A stretch of 64,000 nt of DNA, taken from assembly GCA_965227945.1 (NCBI GenBank), contig CBDDGQ010000006.1, positions 1,054,001 to 1,118,000 on the forward strand, read 5' to 3'. Numbering within the stretch: the stretch's first letter is position 1; each line of letters starts with the position of its first letter. Under the pieces are notes generated by a model that saw only the letters and a list, made by a program, of their open reading frames with translations, was not told where the DNA came from and did not search any database. This document shows, one piece after another, positions 38,016 to 47,889 of this stretch. The translations under genes were made by a program, and so were the position numbers. This stretch comes from Azorhizobium sp965227945. Lineage in GTDB: Bacteria > Pseudomonadota > Alphaproteobacteria > Rhizobiales > Xanthobacteraceae.

Positions 38016-38768
38016 TTATTGTGCGCTTTGCCGCAGCCAGTCGATATTTGACCGGGCTTGCTCCGGGGTGAGATCTTGACTGAAAAGTTGCTCGGCATCT
38101 TTTTCGCGGCCATCCAGGAACAACATGGTGGCGAGGGCCTGGCGCACCCGCGCATCCGCGTCGGGGCGGGCGCTGGCCTCCTGCAGAATGCGGATGGCCT
38201 CCGCGCGCTTGCCACTCATGGCCAGAGAGAGCGCCATGTTGGTCATCACGCCGGGATTTCCCGGCTTGAGGTTCAAAGCGCGCTGATAGAGGGCGCGGGC
38301 GGTGACGTGATCGCCAAGGTTGTCCGCCGCCACCCCCTGTGCCGATAAGATGGACCAATCGGGATTGTCGGGCGTGTGGGCATTGGCGAGGACCTCGCTG
38401 GCTTCCGCATAACGCCCGAGCCCAAGCAGGCTTTTTCCATAGGCCGCGCGCAACTCTCGGCTCTCGGGATTGCGCAGCGCCGCCAGGCGCAGCACCGCGG
38501 AGGCCTGCTCGGTCTGGCCCCGCTCCGTGAGGGATTTTGCATAAGCGATTGTTGCAACCGGATCCTCCCCGCCTGGGGCCGCGCCGTCGTCCAGCGTGGC
38601 ACAGGCTGCGAGAGCGAGCGGCACTGTCAGCACCAGGGCTCGGAGCCAGGGCCACCGTGTCCGCCAGCCAGGGCTGGCGGTGTGGCAGGCCGCCCCGGTG
38701 CGATGGGCGACGGGTGCACCGGGGCTGGGCAGGTCGAATCTCACCCGCCTCCCCCCCGTGTGCACCAT
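38016..38768 (-). CDS. TadD-like TPR lipoprotein of the Tad pilus
   Basis: This 250-residue protein has a hydrophobic segment ending LALAACATL (about residues 50-58), a lipobox whose cysteine would be lipidated. TPR-type helices follow (TEQASAVLRLAALRNPESRE, ALYQRALNLKPGNPGVMTNM, RAEAIRILQEASARPDADA). TadD is the outer-membrane-associated pilotin-like lipoprotein needed for secretin assembly. The long N-terminus before the lipobox suggests the true start may be internal. It is the last gene of the minus-strand tad group. Confidence 0.8.
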   Translation of the reverse strand: MVHTGGRRVRFDLPSPGAPVAHRTGAACHTASPGWRTRWPWLRALVLTVPLALAACATLDDGAAPGGEDPVATIAYAKSLTERGQTEQASAVLRLAALRNPESRELRAAYGKSLLGLGRYAEASEVLANAHTPDNPDWSILSAQGVAADNLGDHVTARALYQRALNLKPGNPGVMTNMALSLAMSGKRAEAIRILQEASARPDADARVRQALATMLFLDGREKDAEQLFSQDLTPEQARSNIDWLRQSAQ

Positions 38769-38886
38769 GGGCCCGCACCCTCAACGCCGTGGAACATGCC
38801 AACGCATGTATGGTGAGCATTGGATGACACTGTGGTGTCGGAGCGGGCATCTGCGGGGTCTGCGCTGGCAGTCAGCCGCGTTTGCG

Positions 38887-39483
38887 TTAAGACGCGGTGC
38901 ACGTGTTCGAATAATTCTGACGGTTTGCGCTGGCCGCCCAGGTCACTGGTCCATCCGCAGACACGCAGATGGCCTGCTCTTCTTGGTCGAAGCTGATCAT
39001 GCCCGCCTGGCCCGCGGGACAAGCTTGCGTCGTCGGCGTCCAGCGCGGGGCCGGGGGTGTGCAGGGAAATCGCGCCGTCGCCGCCGCCGAGACCGCCAAG
39101 GGCTGGCCGGTCATGGCGCGGAACATGGCAAAGGAACCGCCCAGGGGCAGATCAACGACCACCGTCACGCTGGTCTGCGCATCATGACGGACCGTGACCA
39201 TGGCCTGCGGACCGGCCTGATCTCCCGCGCCCTGACCATAAGGGTCCAGCAGCCCATGCACATACGCGTCGGCCTGCGCATCGCTAGCCCCGCGCACCAC
39301 CGCACGGGCGGCACCTTCCGCGGCCGTCCGAGCCATCTCCTGCAATCCCTGCGCCCGGTTCAGGTCGATGGCGGCGCCCACCCCCAGGAGCATCAGCGGG
39401 ATCAGCAGCACCGCAAGAACGGAAATGCTGCCGCCATCTGTCCGCAGTATATGGCGAGCGCGGGCACACCCCCTCGCAGGCAT
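38887..39483 (-). CDS. TadG/TadE-like pilus-associated protein
   Basis: This 198-residue protein has a single N-terminal hydrophobic segment (ISVLAVLLIPLMLLGVGAAI, about residues 19-38) followed by DLNRAQGLQEMARTAAEGAA, the layout of the TadE/G-like pilus-assembly domain. The remainder is periplasmic, with four cysteines in the C-terminal half. It is shorter than typical TadG (no von Willebrand domain visible). It starts 4 bases after the tadC stop. Confidence 0.8.
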   Translation of the reverse strand: MPARGCARARHILRTDGGSISVLAVLLIPLMLLGVGAAIDLNRAQGLQEMARTAAEGAARAVVRGASDAQADAYVHGLLDPYGQGAGDQAGPQAMVTVRHDAQTSVTVVVDLPLGGSFAMFRAMTGQPLAVSAAATARFPCTPPAPRWTPTTQACPAGQAGMISFDQEEQAICVSADGPVTWAASANRQNYSNTCTAS

Positions 39484-39487
39484 GGCA

Positions 39488-40405
39488 TCAGTTCCAATTC
39501 ATATAGTGGATGATCACCGGCATGATCGCGAGAACAATGAGGGGAAGCAGGAAGAAGAACAATACGGGCACAGGCAGCATCGCTGCCACCTCTGCCGCTC
39601 GCCGCTCCGCCTTGTGGAAGCGCACGTCGCGGCTTTCCCGGGCGAGAATGCGGAAGGTCTCACCCAAGGCGCTGCCCTGCTCATGGGACTGCAGCAGCGC
39701 GGTGCAGGTGCCCTTGACCTCGTCCAGCTCGGTGCGGGCACCAAAGTTCTCATAGGCTTGCCGGCGCTCCAGAAATTGCAGCTCGATCAACGTGATCGCC
39801 AGTTCATCGGCCAGTTCTTTCGAGCGAGGCGCAATGTCCTCTGACACCCGCCGGAACGCCTGGTCCGCCGAACGACCTGCCTCCACATGGATCAGCATCA
39901 AATCGAGCGCCTCTGGCCAAGCCCGTCGCATCGCGGTCTGACGCTGCTTGATGGTGCGGGACAGGATCACGTTGGGGAGTTTGAGTCCCAGGTAGCCAGC
40001 CAGAGCGACCATGGCGAGCTTCATCAATGTGCTGGCCGCCGGAACGTTGAAGACAAACACCATGCCCCCCACCGTGCCGGCCAAGGCAATCGGCCAGACC
40101 ATGTGGGCGACCAGGAACATCGCCTCGTCCGCGGCCGTGCGGCGGCCCGCGCGGGCGAGGCGCAGCCGCATCCCGTCCAGGGTGATCCACTCGCGCAGAT
40201 GCAAGACTTCAGTGAGCGCGGCCAAGCTGCGCGCACGCTCCTGTCGTAAAGAACGCTGCGGCACCGCCGGTTGGCCGCCACTGGCCAGCGCTTGCGTCCG
40301 CCGGTCCCGCCGTGAGACGCCAGCCAGCGCCATCGCTCCCGCCGCCACCGCTCCCGCCGTGGCGCAGGCGATGATGACGGCCAAGAGGATGCGGTGATCC
40401 ATCAT
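39488..40405 (-). CDS. tadC: Tad pilus inner-membrane platform protein TadC
   Basis: This 305-residue T2SSF-domain protein has hydrophobic segments at the N-terminus (ILLAVIIACATAGAVAAGAM), two in the middle and a pair at the C-terminus (LPVPVLFFFLLPLIVLAIMP). The cytoplasmic GspF-like domain includes ALDLMLIHVEAGRSADQAFR and GSALGETFRILARESRDVR. With TadB it forms the platform on which the TadA ATPase acts. It follows tadB by 9 bases. Confidence 0.92.
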   Translation of the reverse strand: MMDHRILLAVIIACATAGAVAAGAMALAGVSRRDRRTQALASGGQPAVPQRSLRQERARSLAALTEVLHLREWITLDGMRLRLARAGRRTAADEAMFLVAHMVWPIALAGTVGGMVFVFNVPAASTLMKLAMVALAGYLGLKLPNVILSRTIKQRQTAMRRAWPEALDLMLIHVEAGRSADQAFRRVSEDIAPRSKELADELAITLIELQFLERRQAYENFGARTELDEVKGTCTALLQSHEQGSALGETFRILARESRDVRFHKAERRAAEVAAMLPVPVLFFFLLPLIVLAIMPVIIHYMNWN

Positions 40406-40414
40406 CTGCGGCCT

Positions 40415-41368
40415 TCAGATATCGATGCGCGTCATACGCGTCATCACCAGAAAACCGATCAGGACCCAGGCCAACGCAATCACCAGCGTGAGCTGGCCAG
40501 TTGCCGTTACAAACAGCACCCGCACGTGATCCAGCTTCAGCAGATGTCCGGCGCCCAGCACGATGAACGGCAATGCGGCCAAGATCCTTGCCGCGCCCGA
40601 CTGTTCGGCTGTCATTGCAACGATCTTATTGGCCAGCCGGCGCCGTTCGCGCAGGGTGCGCGACAGGTTCAGCAATGTCTCAGCAATGGCTCCCCCTTCC
40701 GCGCTTTGAACGGCGATGGCGATGGAAAGAAACCGCGTCTCGTCGATGGGGATCCGCTTCGCCATGCGCTCCACCGCCTCCGACAGTGCCGCCCCCAGGT
40801 GTTGCTCGTCCTCGATAATGCAGAACTCCCGGCTCACCGGATCTCTGGTCTCGCGTGCAACGGTGCGGATGCAGTCCTGGATCGGCAGGCCGGCCCGGAC
40901 CCCGCGGGCAATGATATCAAGGGCGTTCGGCAGCTCTTCGGCAAATTTCCGGAAACGCTGATGTCGCCGATACCGAAGATAGTTCAGGGGGCCGAGCGCC
41001 CCGGTTGCAAGGCCGGCCACGGCGGCCCAGGGCAGTGGCGCGCCGAACGTCAGGCAGACCAGGGCGATGACGACGCCCGTGAGGCTGGCGCCCACATAGA
41101 ATTGCCTGCGGGTCCAGGGCACGCCGGCCTGCTCGAGCATGGCCGCCAGGCGCAACGCATGGCGGGACGGGGACCGTCCGGTGAGCGCCTTCACCCGGGC
41201 TGTCATCTCGTCCGGTGGACCCAGGGACGCTGCCTGGGGCGCTTGCGCCACCAATCGGCGCACCCGGCGCGTCACGGTCGTCTCTTCCACGAACTGGGGC
41301 AGGAACAGCGCGAGGATGCCTGCGCCCATGGCAAATGCGGCCAATGTGGCCAGAAGGATCCACATCAC
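40415..41368 (-). CDS. tadB: Tad pilus inner-membrane platform protein TadB
   Basis: This 317-residue T2SSF-domain protein has ELPNALDIIARGVRAGLPIQ and GGAIAETLLNLSRTLRERRR, matching the two conserved GspF-type segments. Membrane segments lie at the N-terminus, near residue 105 and in the last 60 residues. Its start overlaps the tadA stop (ATGA), indicating translational coupling. Confidence 0.92.
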   Translation of the reverse strand: MMWILLATLAAFAMGAGILALFLPQFVEETTVTRRVRRLVAQAPQAASLGPPDEMTARVKALTGRSPSRHALRLAAMLEQAGVPWTRRQFYVGASLTGVVIALVCLTFGAPLPWAAVAGLATGALGPLNYLRYRRHQRFRKFAEELPNALDIIARGVRAGLPIQDCIRTVARETRDPVSREFCIIEDEQHLGAALSEAVERMAKRIPIDETRFLSIAIAVQSAEGGAIAETLLNLSRTLRERRRLANKIVAMTAEQSGAARILAALPFIVLGAGHLLKLDHVRVLFVTATGQLTLVIALAWVLIGFLVMTRMTRIDI

Positions 41369-42747
41369 AGGCCCCCTGCGTGCTGGAAGGCTTGCATCAA
41401 CTGCTCGCCTTCCCCGACCTGTTCGGCTTCCCTCAGAAAGCCCGGCTTGGTGGCCTGAACCAGTTTGAGCTTTTGCGCCTTGTAGTCATACAGGAAGATA
41501 TCGGAAATCAGTATTTGCCCGCCATCCATGCCCCGCAATTCTGCAATATGGGTTACGACGCGCTTGCCATTGTTGATTTGCTGCGCCTGAATCACAATAT
41601 TCACGGTATCAGAGATGGATTTTTGAATATTGATCGACGGCGTTGAATGCAGGGAGATGTTTTCTCGAATGCAGGTCTCTAACCGGCCCAGCGCCCCGCG
41701 CGGATTGTTTGCATGGATGGTGCCCATGGATCCCGCATGCCCTGTGCTCATGGCCTGCATCAGGTCCAGCGCCTCAGCGCCACGGACTTCGCCGACGATG
41801 ATGCGGTTGGGTTTCATCCGCAGGGCATTGCGGACAATATCGCGCATGGACACGGCGGCCGTGCCTTCTGACGAGGCTGGCCGCGTCTCAAGCCGCACCA
41901 CATGACGCTGCTGAAGCTGGAGCTCCGCCGTATCCTCGCAGGTGATGATGCGTTCCCGCGGATCGATAGCGCCCGTCAGGCAATTCAACAATGTGGTCTT
42001 GCCGGCGCCTGTTCCGCCACTGATCAGGACATTGAGCGGACATTTGCCGATGATGCGGAGCACCTCGGCGGCCTCAAGGGTAACCGTTCCGAGCGCCACC
42101 AGATCGCTGAACGTGAGTCTTTCGCGCCGGAATTTCCGGATCGTCAGGTGGGTGCCGTCGACGGCGATCGGGGGCACGATAATGTTGATGCGCGACCCGT
42201 CCGGCAGGCGCGCGTCGCATGTGGGCGAGAAGGCATCCACCCGGCGACCGACGCCCTCCGCCATCTTTCGGCTCACCCGCAGCAGCGCTTCCTCGTCGCG
42301 GAAGCGGATGTCGGTCTCATAGGTCTGGCCGCCCTTCTCCACATAAACCATCTTGTGGGTGTTCACCATGATCTCGGTGATTCCGTCGTCCGCAAGCAAC
42401 GGCTCGAGCGGTCCGTAGCCGTCCACATCGGCGACGATCTCCACGATCAGCCGCTCGCGATCCGCCTTATTGAGCAGAACATCCGGTGCCGCATCCAGGA
42501 TGCCCACCACGGCCTCACGGATCCTCTGCCGGCCGCCCCCCGCGGGCTCGGCGCTGCTGGCCGCGAGAAGATCGACGATCTCCATAAGGCGGCCCCGCAC
42601 GATTTTGCTCGCGGCTTCGTAGCGGGCTTTCTCATCGCTGGTGGGCACGCTCCTCGTGACCGCGATGGTGCCCAGGTTCGGCAATGCACCGGGCGGACTG
42701 CTAGGCTCATCGGCCCAACCAAACAATCTGCGGCGTGGGCTTTCCAT
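41365..42747 (-). CDS. tadA: Tad pilus assembly ATPase TadA/CpaF
   Basis: This 460-residue secretion ATPase has an N-terminal helical domain. ISGGTGAGKTTLLN is Walker A, TCEDTAELQL the Asp box, RIIVGEVRGAEALDLMQAMS Walker B, and GHAGSMGTIHANNP the His box. It powers Flp pilus extension from the cytoplasmic face. GAGGAGG lies 6 bases before the ATG at 42747, which fixes the start; the longer upstream frame is Arg/Cys-rich and unlikely. Confidence 0.95.
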   Translation of the reverse strand: MESPRRRLFGWADEPSSPPGALPNLGTIAVTRSVPTSDEKARYEAASKIVRGRLMEIVDLLAASSAEPAGGGRQRIREAVVGILDAAPDVLLNKADRERLIVEIVADVDGYGPLEPLLADDGITEIMVNTHKMVYVEKGGQTYETDIRFRDEEALLRVSRKMAEGVGRRVDAFSPTCDARLPDGSRINIIVPPIAVDGTHLTIRKFRRERLTFSDLVALGTVTLEAAEVLRIIGKCPLNVLISGGTGAGKTTLLNCLTGAIDPRERIITCEDTAELQLQQRHVVRLETRPASSEGTAAVSMRDIVRNALRMKPNRIIVGEVRGAEALDLMQAMSTGHAGSMGTIHANNPRGALGRLETCIRENISLHSTPSINIQKSISDTVNIVIQAQQINNGKRVVTHIAELRGMDGGQILISDIFLYDYKAQKLKLVQATKPGFLREAEQVGEGEQLMQAFQHAGGL

Positions 42748-42757
42748 GAGCGCCTCC

Positions 42758-44020
42758 TCATGCACCGGCAAGGCGACGCACGAACTGCCGCAGCCGACCC
42801 AATGGCCCTGCCGGCGGCGGCGGCGCCGGCACCCCGGACAGGCGCACGCAAATGGCCGCGAATGTCGCAACCGCCGCATGTCCCGGTACCCGTTCACTGA
42901 GCACCCGGCCATCCTGGTCGCTGGTGCTGAACGCCCGCGCATCATGGGCAACGGTGAACAGCTTTTCAGGGCCGTAGCCCAGAATTTGCGCCAACTCCTC
43001 GCGCGTCAATTCCTGACGCTGCGGTGCTCGCATCTGGTTCAGCAAGATGATCGCCCGCCGGTCCGCACCGCGCAGGGCATCAATGCGGGCGATCAAGGCC
43101 TGCGCATTCTGCGCACCGGCGAAATCGGGAGAGACCACCAGCACCACGTCCGTGGCGTGCGCCAATGCGGCATCCAAGGGTCGACCCCAGATCAGCGGCA
43201 TGTCGCAGACCGTCACTTGATGGGCCGTGCGGAGCAGGGCGACGATCTTCTCATGCGAGATGATCGCATCGTTCTGCGCCCGGATCGCCAGGTCCGGCGC
43301 TGCGGCAAGGACGCGGAGCTTCGGGCCTTTCGTCACCAGGATCCGTTCGAGGATGGACGCATCCATCCGCTCGGGTGTGTAGAGATGGTGCGCATGCTCG
43401 GAATTGGGCACGATATCGAAATGGCTCGCCGCCGCGCCAAAGGGAAAGTTCAAATCCGCGACGGCGGTCGCAAGGCCGAACCGCTCGGCCAGGATGAACC
43501 CCAGATTGCACGCCACCGTGGTTGCGCCAGCCCCGCCGCGGGCACCCAGAACGATCACCGCGCTGCCGGGCGCCTGTGCGGTGCTCTCATCGGCCAGTGC
43601 ATGCGCCAGGGACTCGATGAACTCCTCAGGGGCGAGGGGCGCGAGGAGGTAGTCGCACGCACCTTCCCTTACCACCCTCTGGTACAATTTGACGTCGTTG
43701 GAATGGCCGATCACGAAGACCCGCGTTTGACCGCTGCAAACCTGTGCCAGTCGCTCCAGGTCCGCCATGACAGTGGCGGGATCCCCCTCCACCTCCACCA
43801 CGATCACATCCGGTGCGTGCACCATGCCCCGCAAGGCCTGCACCGCACCTTCTATGCCTCCCCCTGCCACCTGACTGCGTACGGGCTGCATCCACGGATG
43901 GGCACACGCCTCCGTCAGCCCCTCCATCACCGGCATGGTTCGGCAGAAGGCGGCCAGCGTGAGCGGCGGCAGCAGAACCGGCCCACGGAAGGCAATCGTG
44001 CGGTCCATGGTGCCCATCAC
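42758..44020 (-). CDS. cpaE: Tad pilus localisation protein CpaE/TadZ
   Basis: This 420-residue protein has a receiver-like N-terminal domain (about 35-150) and a MinD/ParA-type ATPase domain. Its P-loop reads GARGGAGATTVACNLG, lacking the usual signature lysine, as in other CpaE/TadZ proteins. DLNFPFGAAASHFD is the switch region. It places the pilus machinery at the pole or septum. It begins at a GTG overlapping the cpaD stop (an ATG follows directly). Confidence 0.9.
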   Translation of the reverse strand: MMGTMDRTIAFRGPVLLPPLTLAAFCRTMPVMEGLTEACAHPWMQPVRSQVAGGGIEGAVQALRGMVHAPDVIVVEVEGDPATVMADLERLAQVCSGQTRVFVIGHSNDVKLYQRVVREGACDYLLAPLAPEEFIESLAHALADESTAQAPGSAVIVLGARGGAGATTVACNLGFILAERFGLATAVADLNFPFGAAASHFDIVPNSEHAHHLYTPERMDASILERILVTKGPKLRVLAAAPDLAIRAQNDAIISHEKIVALLRTAHQVTVCDMPLIWGRPLDAALAHATDVVLVVSPDFAGAQNAQALIARIDALRGADRRAIILLNQMRAPQRQELTREELAQILGYGPEKLFTVAHDARAFSTSDQDGRVLSERVPGHAAVATFAAICVRLSGVPAPPPPAGPLGRLRQFVRRLAGA

Positions 44021-44736
44021 TTGCCAGCTCCGCTGCTGCCGGGACTTTCGGCGGGCTTGCGGTAGGCCGTGGACGGGTCCTCGCCGGTGCGAAGCTTCTG
44101 GATATCATTGACACTCTTGACCAAATCCGACCGCCCTTCGACCCGCGGGCGCACGAGATCCACCGGATCGGCGGCCTGAAGGGCGAGGGTCGACTGCGTG
44201 GCGCAGCCCAGGTTCCAGAAGGGTTCGTTCTGAAACCCCTCCAGCCCGGCACCGGCGGCCAGATCGTCGGGCCACGCGCCACAGGCATGGGGCACCGCGG
44301 CGGTCAGCTGACCGAATGACAGGTTCAGCGGGCTCTGTGGGCCAAGGGTGGTGGCGTCATAGGCCTGCCATTGGATCATCCGTGGATTGACGCCGGCGCT
44401 CATGAGCACCTGCCGCACCTGCCGCGCTGTGGTGGCAACCAGCGACGTGGGCTTGCCGTTCACCGCAGGCACCGACACCAGCAGCGTGCTCATGGAGTCG
44501 TGGCGGAACGCCTGTCCGAAGGCCCGCACATCTTCCGCTTGGCGAGAATCTAGACCCGTAGTCGCGCGCGCGAACACCGGAAGGGTCGTCGGCCTCTCTG
44601 CCAGCACGATCGGATGCCGCACGCGATAGTCGGAGGGATAGGGGGGCTGGTCCAGCGAGACCGTCTGCGTCGCGCATGCGCCCAGCGAGACCGCCAGCAG
44701 GGCGGGCATCCAGCGCAGAGAGCCGAGAGTCAGCAT
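44017..44736 (-). CDS. cpaD: Pilus biogenesis lipoprotein CpaD
   Basis: This 239-residue protein has a lipoprotein signal (ALLAVSLGACATQ). The mature part contains YRVRHPIVLAERPTTLPVF and FGQAFRHDSMSTLLVSVPAV, and ends NLGCATQSTLALQAADPVDL, PRVEGRSD and YRKPAESP, all typical of CpaD. It acts near the secretin in the outer membrane. The ATG at 44736 has GAGGGG upstream. The frame overlaps the end of cpaC. Confidence 0.9.
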   Translation of the reverse strand: MLTLGSLRWMPALLAVSLGACATQTVSLDQPPYPSDYRVRHPIVLAERPTTLPVFARATTGLDSRQAEDVRAFGQAFRHDSMSTLLVSVPAVNGKPTSLVATTARQVRQVLMSAGVNPRMIQWQAYDATTLGPQSPLNLSFGQLTAAVPHACGAWPDDLAAGAGLEGFQNEPFWNLGCATQSTLALQAADPVDLVRPRVEGRSDLVKSVNDIQKLRTGEDPSTAYRKPAESPGSSGAGK

Positions 44737-44744
44737 GCAACCCC

Positions 44745-46313
44745 TCAATCAACGATGAAGCCAGTGTGGCCGTAGAAGCCGGCACCTTGGGGTGGCGCGC
44801 CCCCCGGTGGCGTCTGGCGCGTCTGACGCGGGATCGCAGGATCGTTGCGTCCCGTCACGCGATTGACCTGACCCAGAAAATTGCCACGGACGTCGGGCGC
44901 ATCCGCAAAGCCGTCGGTGGGGCGGGCGACCTTGGCGGCCTCCACCGGCCGCGCCAGCAAGGGGGTCACCAGGATCATCAGCTCGGTTTCCTGGCGCATG
45001 TAGTCGCGGCTGCGGAACAGCGTTCCGAGGATCGGGATGTCCATGGCGCCGGGAATGCCGGTGATGGCTTGGCGGCCATTTTCCTGGATCAGCCCTGCGG
45101 TGACCAAAGTCCCACCGGACGGGAGTTCCACAGTGGTGTCGGACTTGCGCACCCGAAAGCCCGGAATGGTGAAGCTCTGGGTGCTGCTCACCGGCACGAC
45201 CAGCTTGCTATTGGCATCCACTTCGGACACCTCGGTCGCCACCCGCAGGCTGATGCGCCCGGCGGACAAGACGATGGGGGTGAAGGTGAGCGACACACCG
45301 AACTTCTTGAACTCGATGGAGGGCTGGCACACATTGCTGCTGGAACAGGTGATCCCGGTGGGAATGGGGATCTCTCCACCGGCCATGAAGGTCGCCGTCT
45401 CCCCCGAGATGGCCGTCAGGTTTGGCTCCGCCAGGGTGCGGGCGACCCCTGCCTGTTCCATCGCCCGCAAGGTGGCCGTGCCATTGCTGTTTCCGACGCT
45501 GACGAACGAGTTTGTGAGCGCCTGCCCGGCGACCCCGTAAGGGTTCTGCATGAGGGCCGCGATGGCCACATCCCCCACCTTCCACGCGCCGTTGGCATCA
45601 ATTCCCAATTGCTTGAGCACGTTGCGCTGGATCTCGGCGACGGTGACCCGCAGCATCACCTGTTCCTTGCTCCGCGTGCTGAGGGCATTCACCACCTTGC
45701 CATCGCCGCTGGCGAGGAAGCCGCCGGCGATGTCGGCGGCCAAGGTCGCCTCCAGCGGCGACTGCACGACGCCGGACAGCACCACATTATTGCCGCTGTA
45801 GCGGGCCGCGATCCGGGCATCGGGCAAGGCCGCGCGCAAGGCCTCGTCCAGGGCGCCGGCGTCGCGGGCGACGCTTACTTCCAGCAACGCGGTCTGCTGC
45901 CCTTCGGCGTTGCTGACGATGATGGTGGTCGTCCCTTCACCGATGCCAGTGACAAAGAGCCGCCGCGCCGTCTGGACCACCGCGTTGGCGATCTTGGGAT
46001 CGGCCACATAGGCATCGCGGGCCGCCGACGGCAGGTCCACCACCACCGAGCGACCGAAGCTGACGTTATAGGATCGGCGGATCACGACCACCGGTGCGGC
46101 GGCGGCCGCCGGGCGGCCGGAACTCCCGGAGAAGGTCTCGAAACCCGTATTATAGGCAGAGGTCTTGTTGAACAGGGCCTGGTCCTGCGCCAGGGCGCCC
46201 GGCGCCGCGCCCGACATCAGGGCCAGCAGCACGGCGACCAATCGCGGAACCCAAAACCTGCGGGCATGGTGTGCCCGGGCGGCACGGCGGTGAGCGAAGG
46301 TCCAATGACCCAT
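44745..46313 (-). CDS. cpaC: Flp pilus secretin CpaC
   Basis: This 522-residue outer-membrane secretin has a signal peptide (LVAVLLALMSGAAPGALAQ). An N-terminal pilus/BON domain (YNVSFGRSVVVDLPSAARDA, ADPKIANAVVQTARRLFVTG) precedes the secretin domain with VAEIQRNVLKQLGI, NLTAISGETATFMAGGEIPI and GFRVRKSDTTVELPSGGTLV. The C-terminus (LMILVTPLLARPVEAAK) is the conserved secretin end. The ATG at 46313 precedes the signal peptide by 23 residues. Confidence 0.94.
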   Translation of the reverse strand: MGHWTFAHRRAARAHHARRFWVPRLVAVLLALMSGAAPGALAQDQALFNKTSAYNTGFETFSGSSGRPAAAAAPVVVIRRSYNVSFGRSVVVDLPSAARDAYVADPKIANAVVQTARRLFVTGIGEGTTTIIVSNAEGQQTALLEVSVARDAGALDEALRAALPDARIAARYSGNNVVLSGVVQSPLEATLAADIAGGFLASGDGKVVNALSTRSKEQVMLRVTVAEIQRNVLKQLGIDANGAWKVGDVAIAALMQNPYGVAGQALTNSFVSVGNSNGTATLRAMEQAGVARTLAEPNLTAISGETATFMAGGEIPIPTGITCSSSNVCQPSIEFKKFGVSLTFTPIVLSAGRISLRVATEVSEVDANSKLVVPVSSTQSFTIPGFRVRKSDTTVELPSGGTLVTAGLIQENGRQAITGIPGAMDIPILGTLFRSRDYMRQETELMILVTPLLARPVEAAKVARPTDGFADAPDVRGNFLGQVNRVTGRNDPAIPRQTRQTPPGGAPPQGAGFYGHTGFIVD

Positions 46314-46330
46314 GGGGGCGCTTCCTCGCA

Positions 46331-47128
46331 CTACTGGCTTTCCCGCACGAAGCCAAACTTCACAACGGTAATGGACCTGTTGGCGGCAAAGGCGTCCGCG
46401 CGCTGGCTTGCGTCGGAAGGCTCTGTCAGCGGCCGCAGGGTGAGCCACAGATTGGCTTCGCTGATCCGCATCGCCGCAATGAGTTCCTCCGCCTGCGCGG
46501 GCGTCACCTCCAGGGTGGCGGTTTCCCCGGTCATGGTCTTCTGGCCGGGGCTCTCCGCCAGGTTCTGGCCGATGGCCATCACCCGGACGCCATGCAGCAG
46601 CGTCTTGGCATTGGCCTCCACCCGGTAGCCGCGCGTGGCGTCCGTGCGTGCGATCAGCACATCCACGCGATCCTGCGGGAAAATGAAGCCGCCCACTGAC
46701 CGCCCGCCGCGGGCATCAATGGTGATGGCCACGGCGCGCATGCCATCCTTGAGCGAGGCGGCCATGAAGCCTGCGTCCGCCTGGGCGATGCGGGCGCGGG
46801 TGATTACGTCGCCCTTCGATATGGCTTGGCGCACCACGGCGCCCACCAGGCGCTGGGGCGCATCGGGTGAGTCCGCTTTGCGGATGGCATTTTGGGGAAT
46901 GCTCTCCGGGAGCATGCGCTGCCAGCGCATATCGCCGGCGGCCACCCGTTCGCCGGGCGCCATGACCCGGTTGCTCACCAGAACGTCATCTGTCTTGATC
47001 GTCTGCGCATTAGACGCCGCAGCATCGGCCACGGAGACCGGGCTCGGCGCCAATTGCATGACCGCGACAAAGGTGATCGCGCCGCAGGCGATGGCGATGG
47101 CCCCGACGATCAGCCTGAATGGGCGCAT
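46331..47128 (-). CDS. cpaB: Flp pilus assembly protein CpaB
   Basis: This 265-residue protein has an N-terminal membrane anchor (LIVGAIAIACGAITFVAVMQ). A SAF/beta-clip domain follows (VLVSNRVMAPGERVAAGDMR, RQAISKGDVITRARIA). The RcpC-like domain has MRAVAITIDARGGRSVGGFI, FPQDRVDVLIARTD and VRVMAIGQ. It is a periplasmic partner of the secretin. It lies 17 bases upstream of cpaC. Confidence 0.92.
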   Translation of the reverse strand: MRPFRLIVGAIAIACGAITFVAVMQLAPSPVSVADAAASNAQTIKTDDVLVSNRVMAPGERVAAGDMRWQRMLPESIPQNAIRKADSPDAPQRLVGAVVRQAISKGDVITRARIAQADAGFMAASLKDGMRAVAITIDARGGRSVGGFIFPQDRVDVLIARTDATRGYRVEANAKTLLHGVRVMAIGQNLAESPGQKTMTGETATLEVTPAQAEELIAAMRISEANLWLTLRPLTEPSDASQRADAFAANRSITVVKFGFVRESQ

Positions 47129-47165
47129 GGCTGGCACTCTCCCCGGCGCACTACCGGACGCGGTT

Positions 47166-47672
47166 TCAGATGGTCCAGATTGCGGCGATCGCCGCCACGG
47201 CCAGCGGAACGCCGTAGGGGGCCTGAAGCTTCCGCAGCGGGCCGCTGCCTCGAACGGCCTCATCGACCCAGTCGATCGCCAAAATAAAAACCGGCAAGGG
47301 TAGGCGTACAATCCGCAACCCGACCACTATCCCGACCAGAACCAGAGACCAGATGGCGGCGTCAAAGGTAAACAGCAGCAGGCTCGGCCCGAACCCCATC
47401 CAGAGGCCAATGGCCCCCAAAAGCTTCACATCGCCCCCGCCCAATTGCCCCAGCACAGCGAGGGTGAGCGCGATAGAAAACAGCAGCGCACCTGATGCGG
47501 CATGCTGCAGCAAAACCCCTGGCGATAGCCCCTGCGCCGCAGCAAATGCCACGAAGGCCGCAACGATCAGCAAGGTGAGACGATCTGGGATCCGCAAGGT
47601 CAAGACATCGTACGTGGCGGCGGCGGCGAGAAGCAGGCTCAACCCCCCTTTTGCGATGAGGTCGATTGTCAC
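47166..47672 (-). CDS. cpaA: Prepilin peptidase CpaA/TadV (A24 family)
   Basis: This 168-residue membrane aspartic protease cleaves the Flp prepilin. The first catalytic Asp is in ATYDVLTLRIPDRL, the second in the GxGD-type motif GQLGGGDVKLLGAIGL. About five hydrophobic segments are present. The start is a GTG at 47672 with GAGGAG 6 bases upstream; a longer frame to 47744 lacks support. Confidence 0.9.
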   Translation of the reverse strand: MTIDLIAKGGLSLLLAAAATYDVLTLRIPDRLTLLIVAAFVAFAAAQGLSPGVLLQHAASGALLFSIALTLAVLGQLGGGDVKLLGAIGLWMGFGPSLLLFTFDAAIWSLVLVGIVVGLRIVRLPLPVFILAIDWVDEAVRGSGPLRKLQAPYGVPLAVAAIAAIWTI

Positions 47673-47889
47673 GCAGAACTCCTCAACACGGAACGCCTGG
47701 GACCCAAAGATCAAGGCCTGAGGAAGACAACACGCCAGACGCACCAGGGGAGCGTCTGGTCCAATGTGTTTAACGACAGCCTGAATGACGACTTGTTGCC
47801 AAAGTCACCAATCGATTGCGTCACTCCGTATCCCTGTCAAACATGAATTTGAGGACCGAAGGAGACAATATCGACTGTCATCCCAAGCC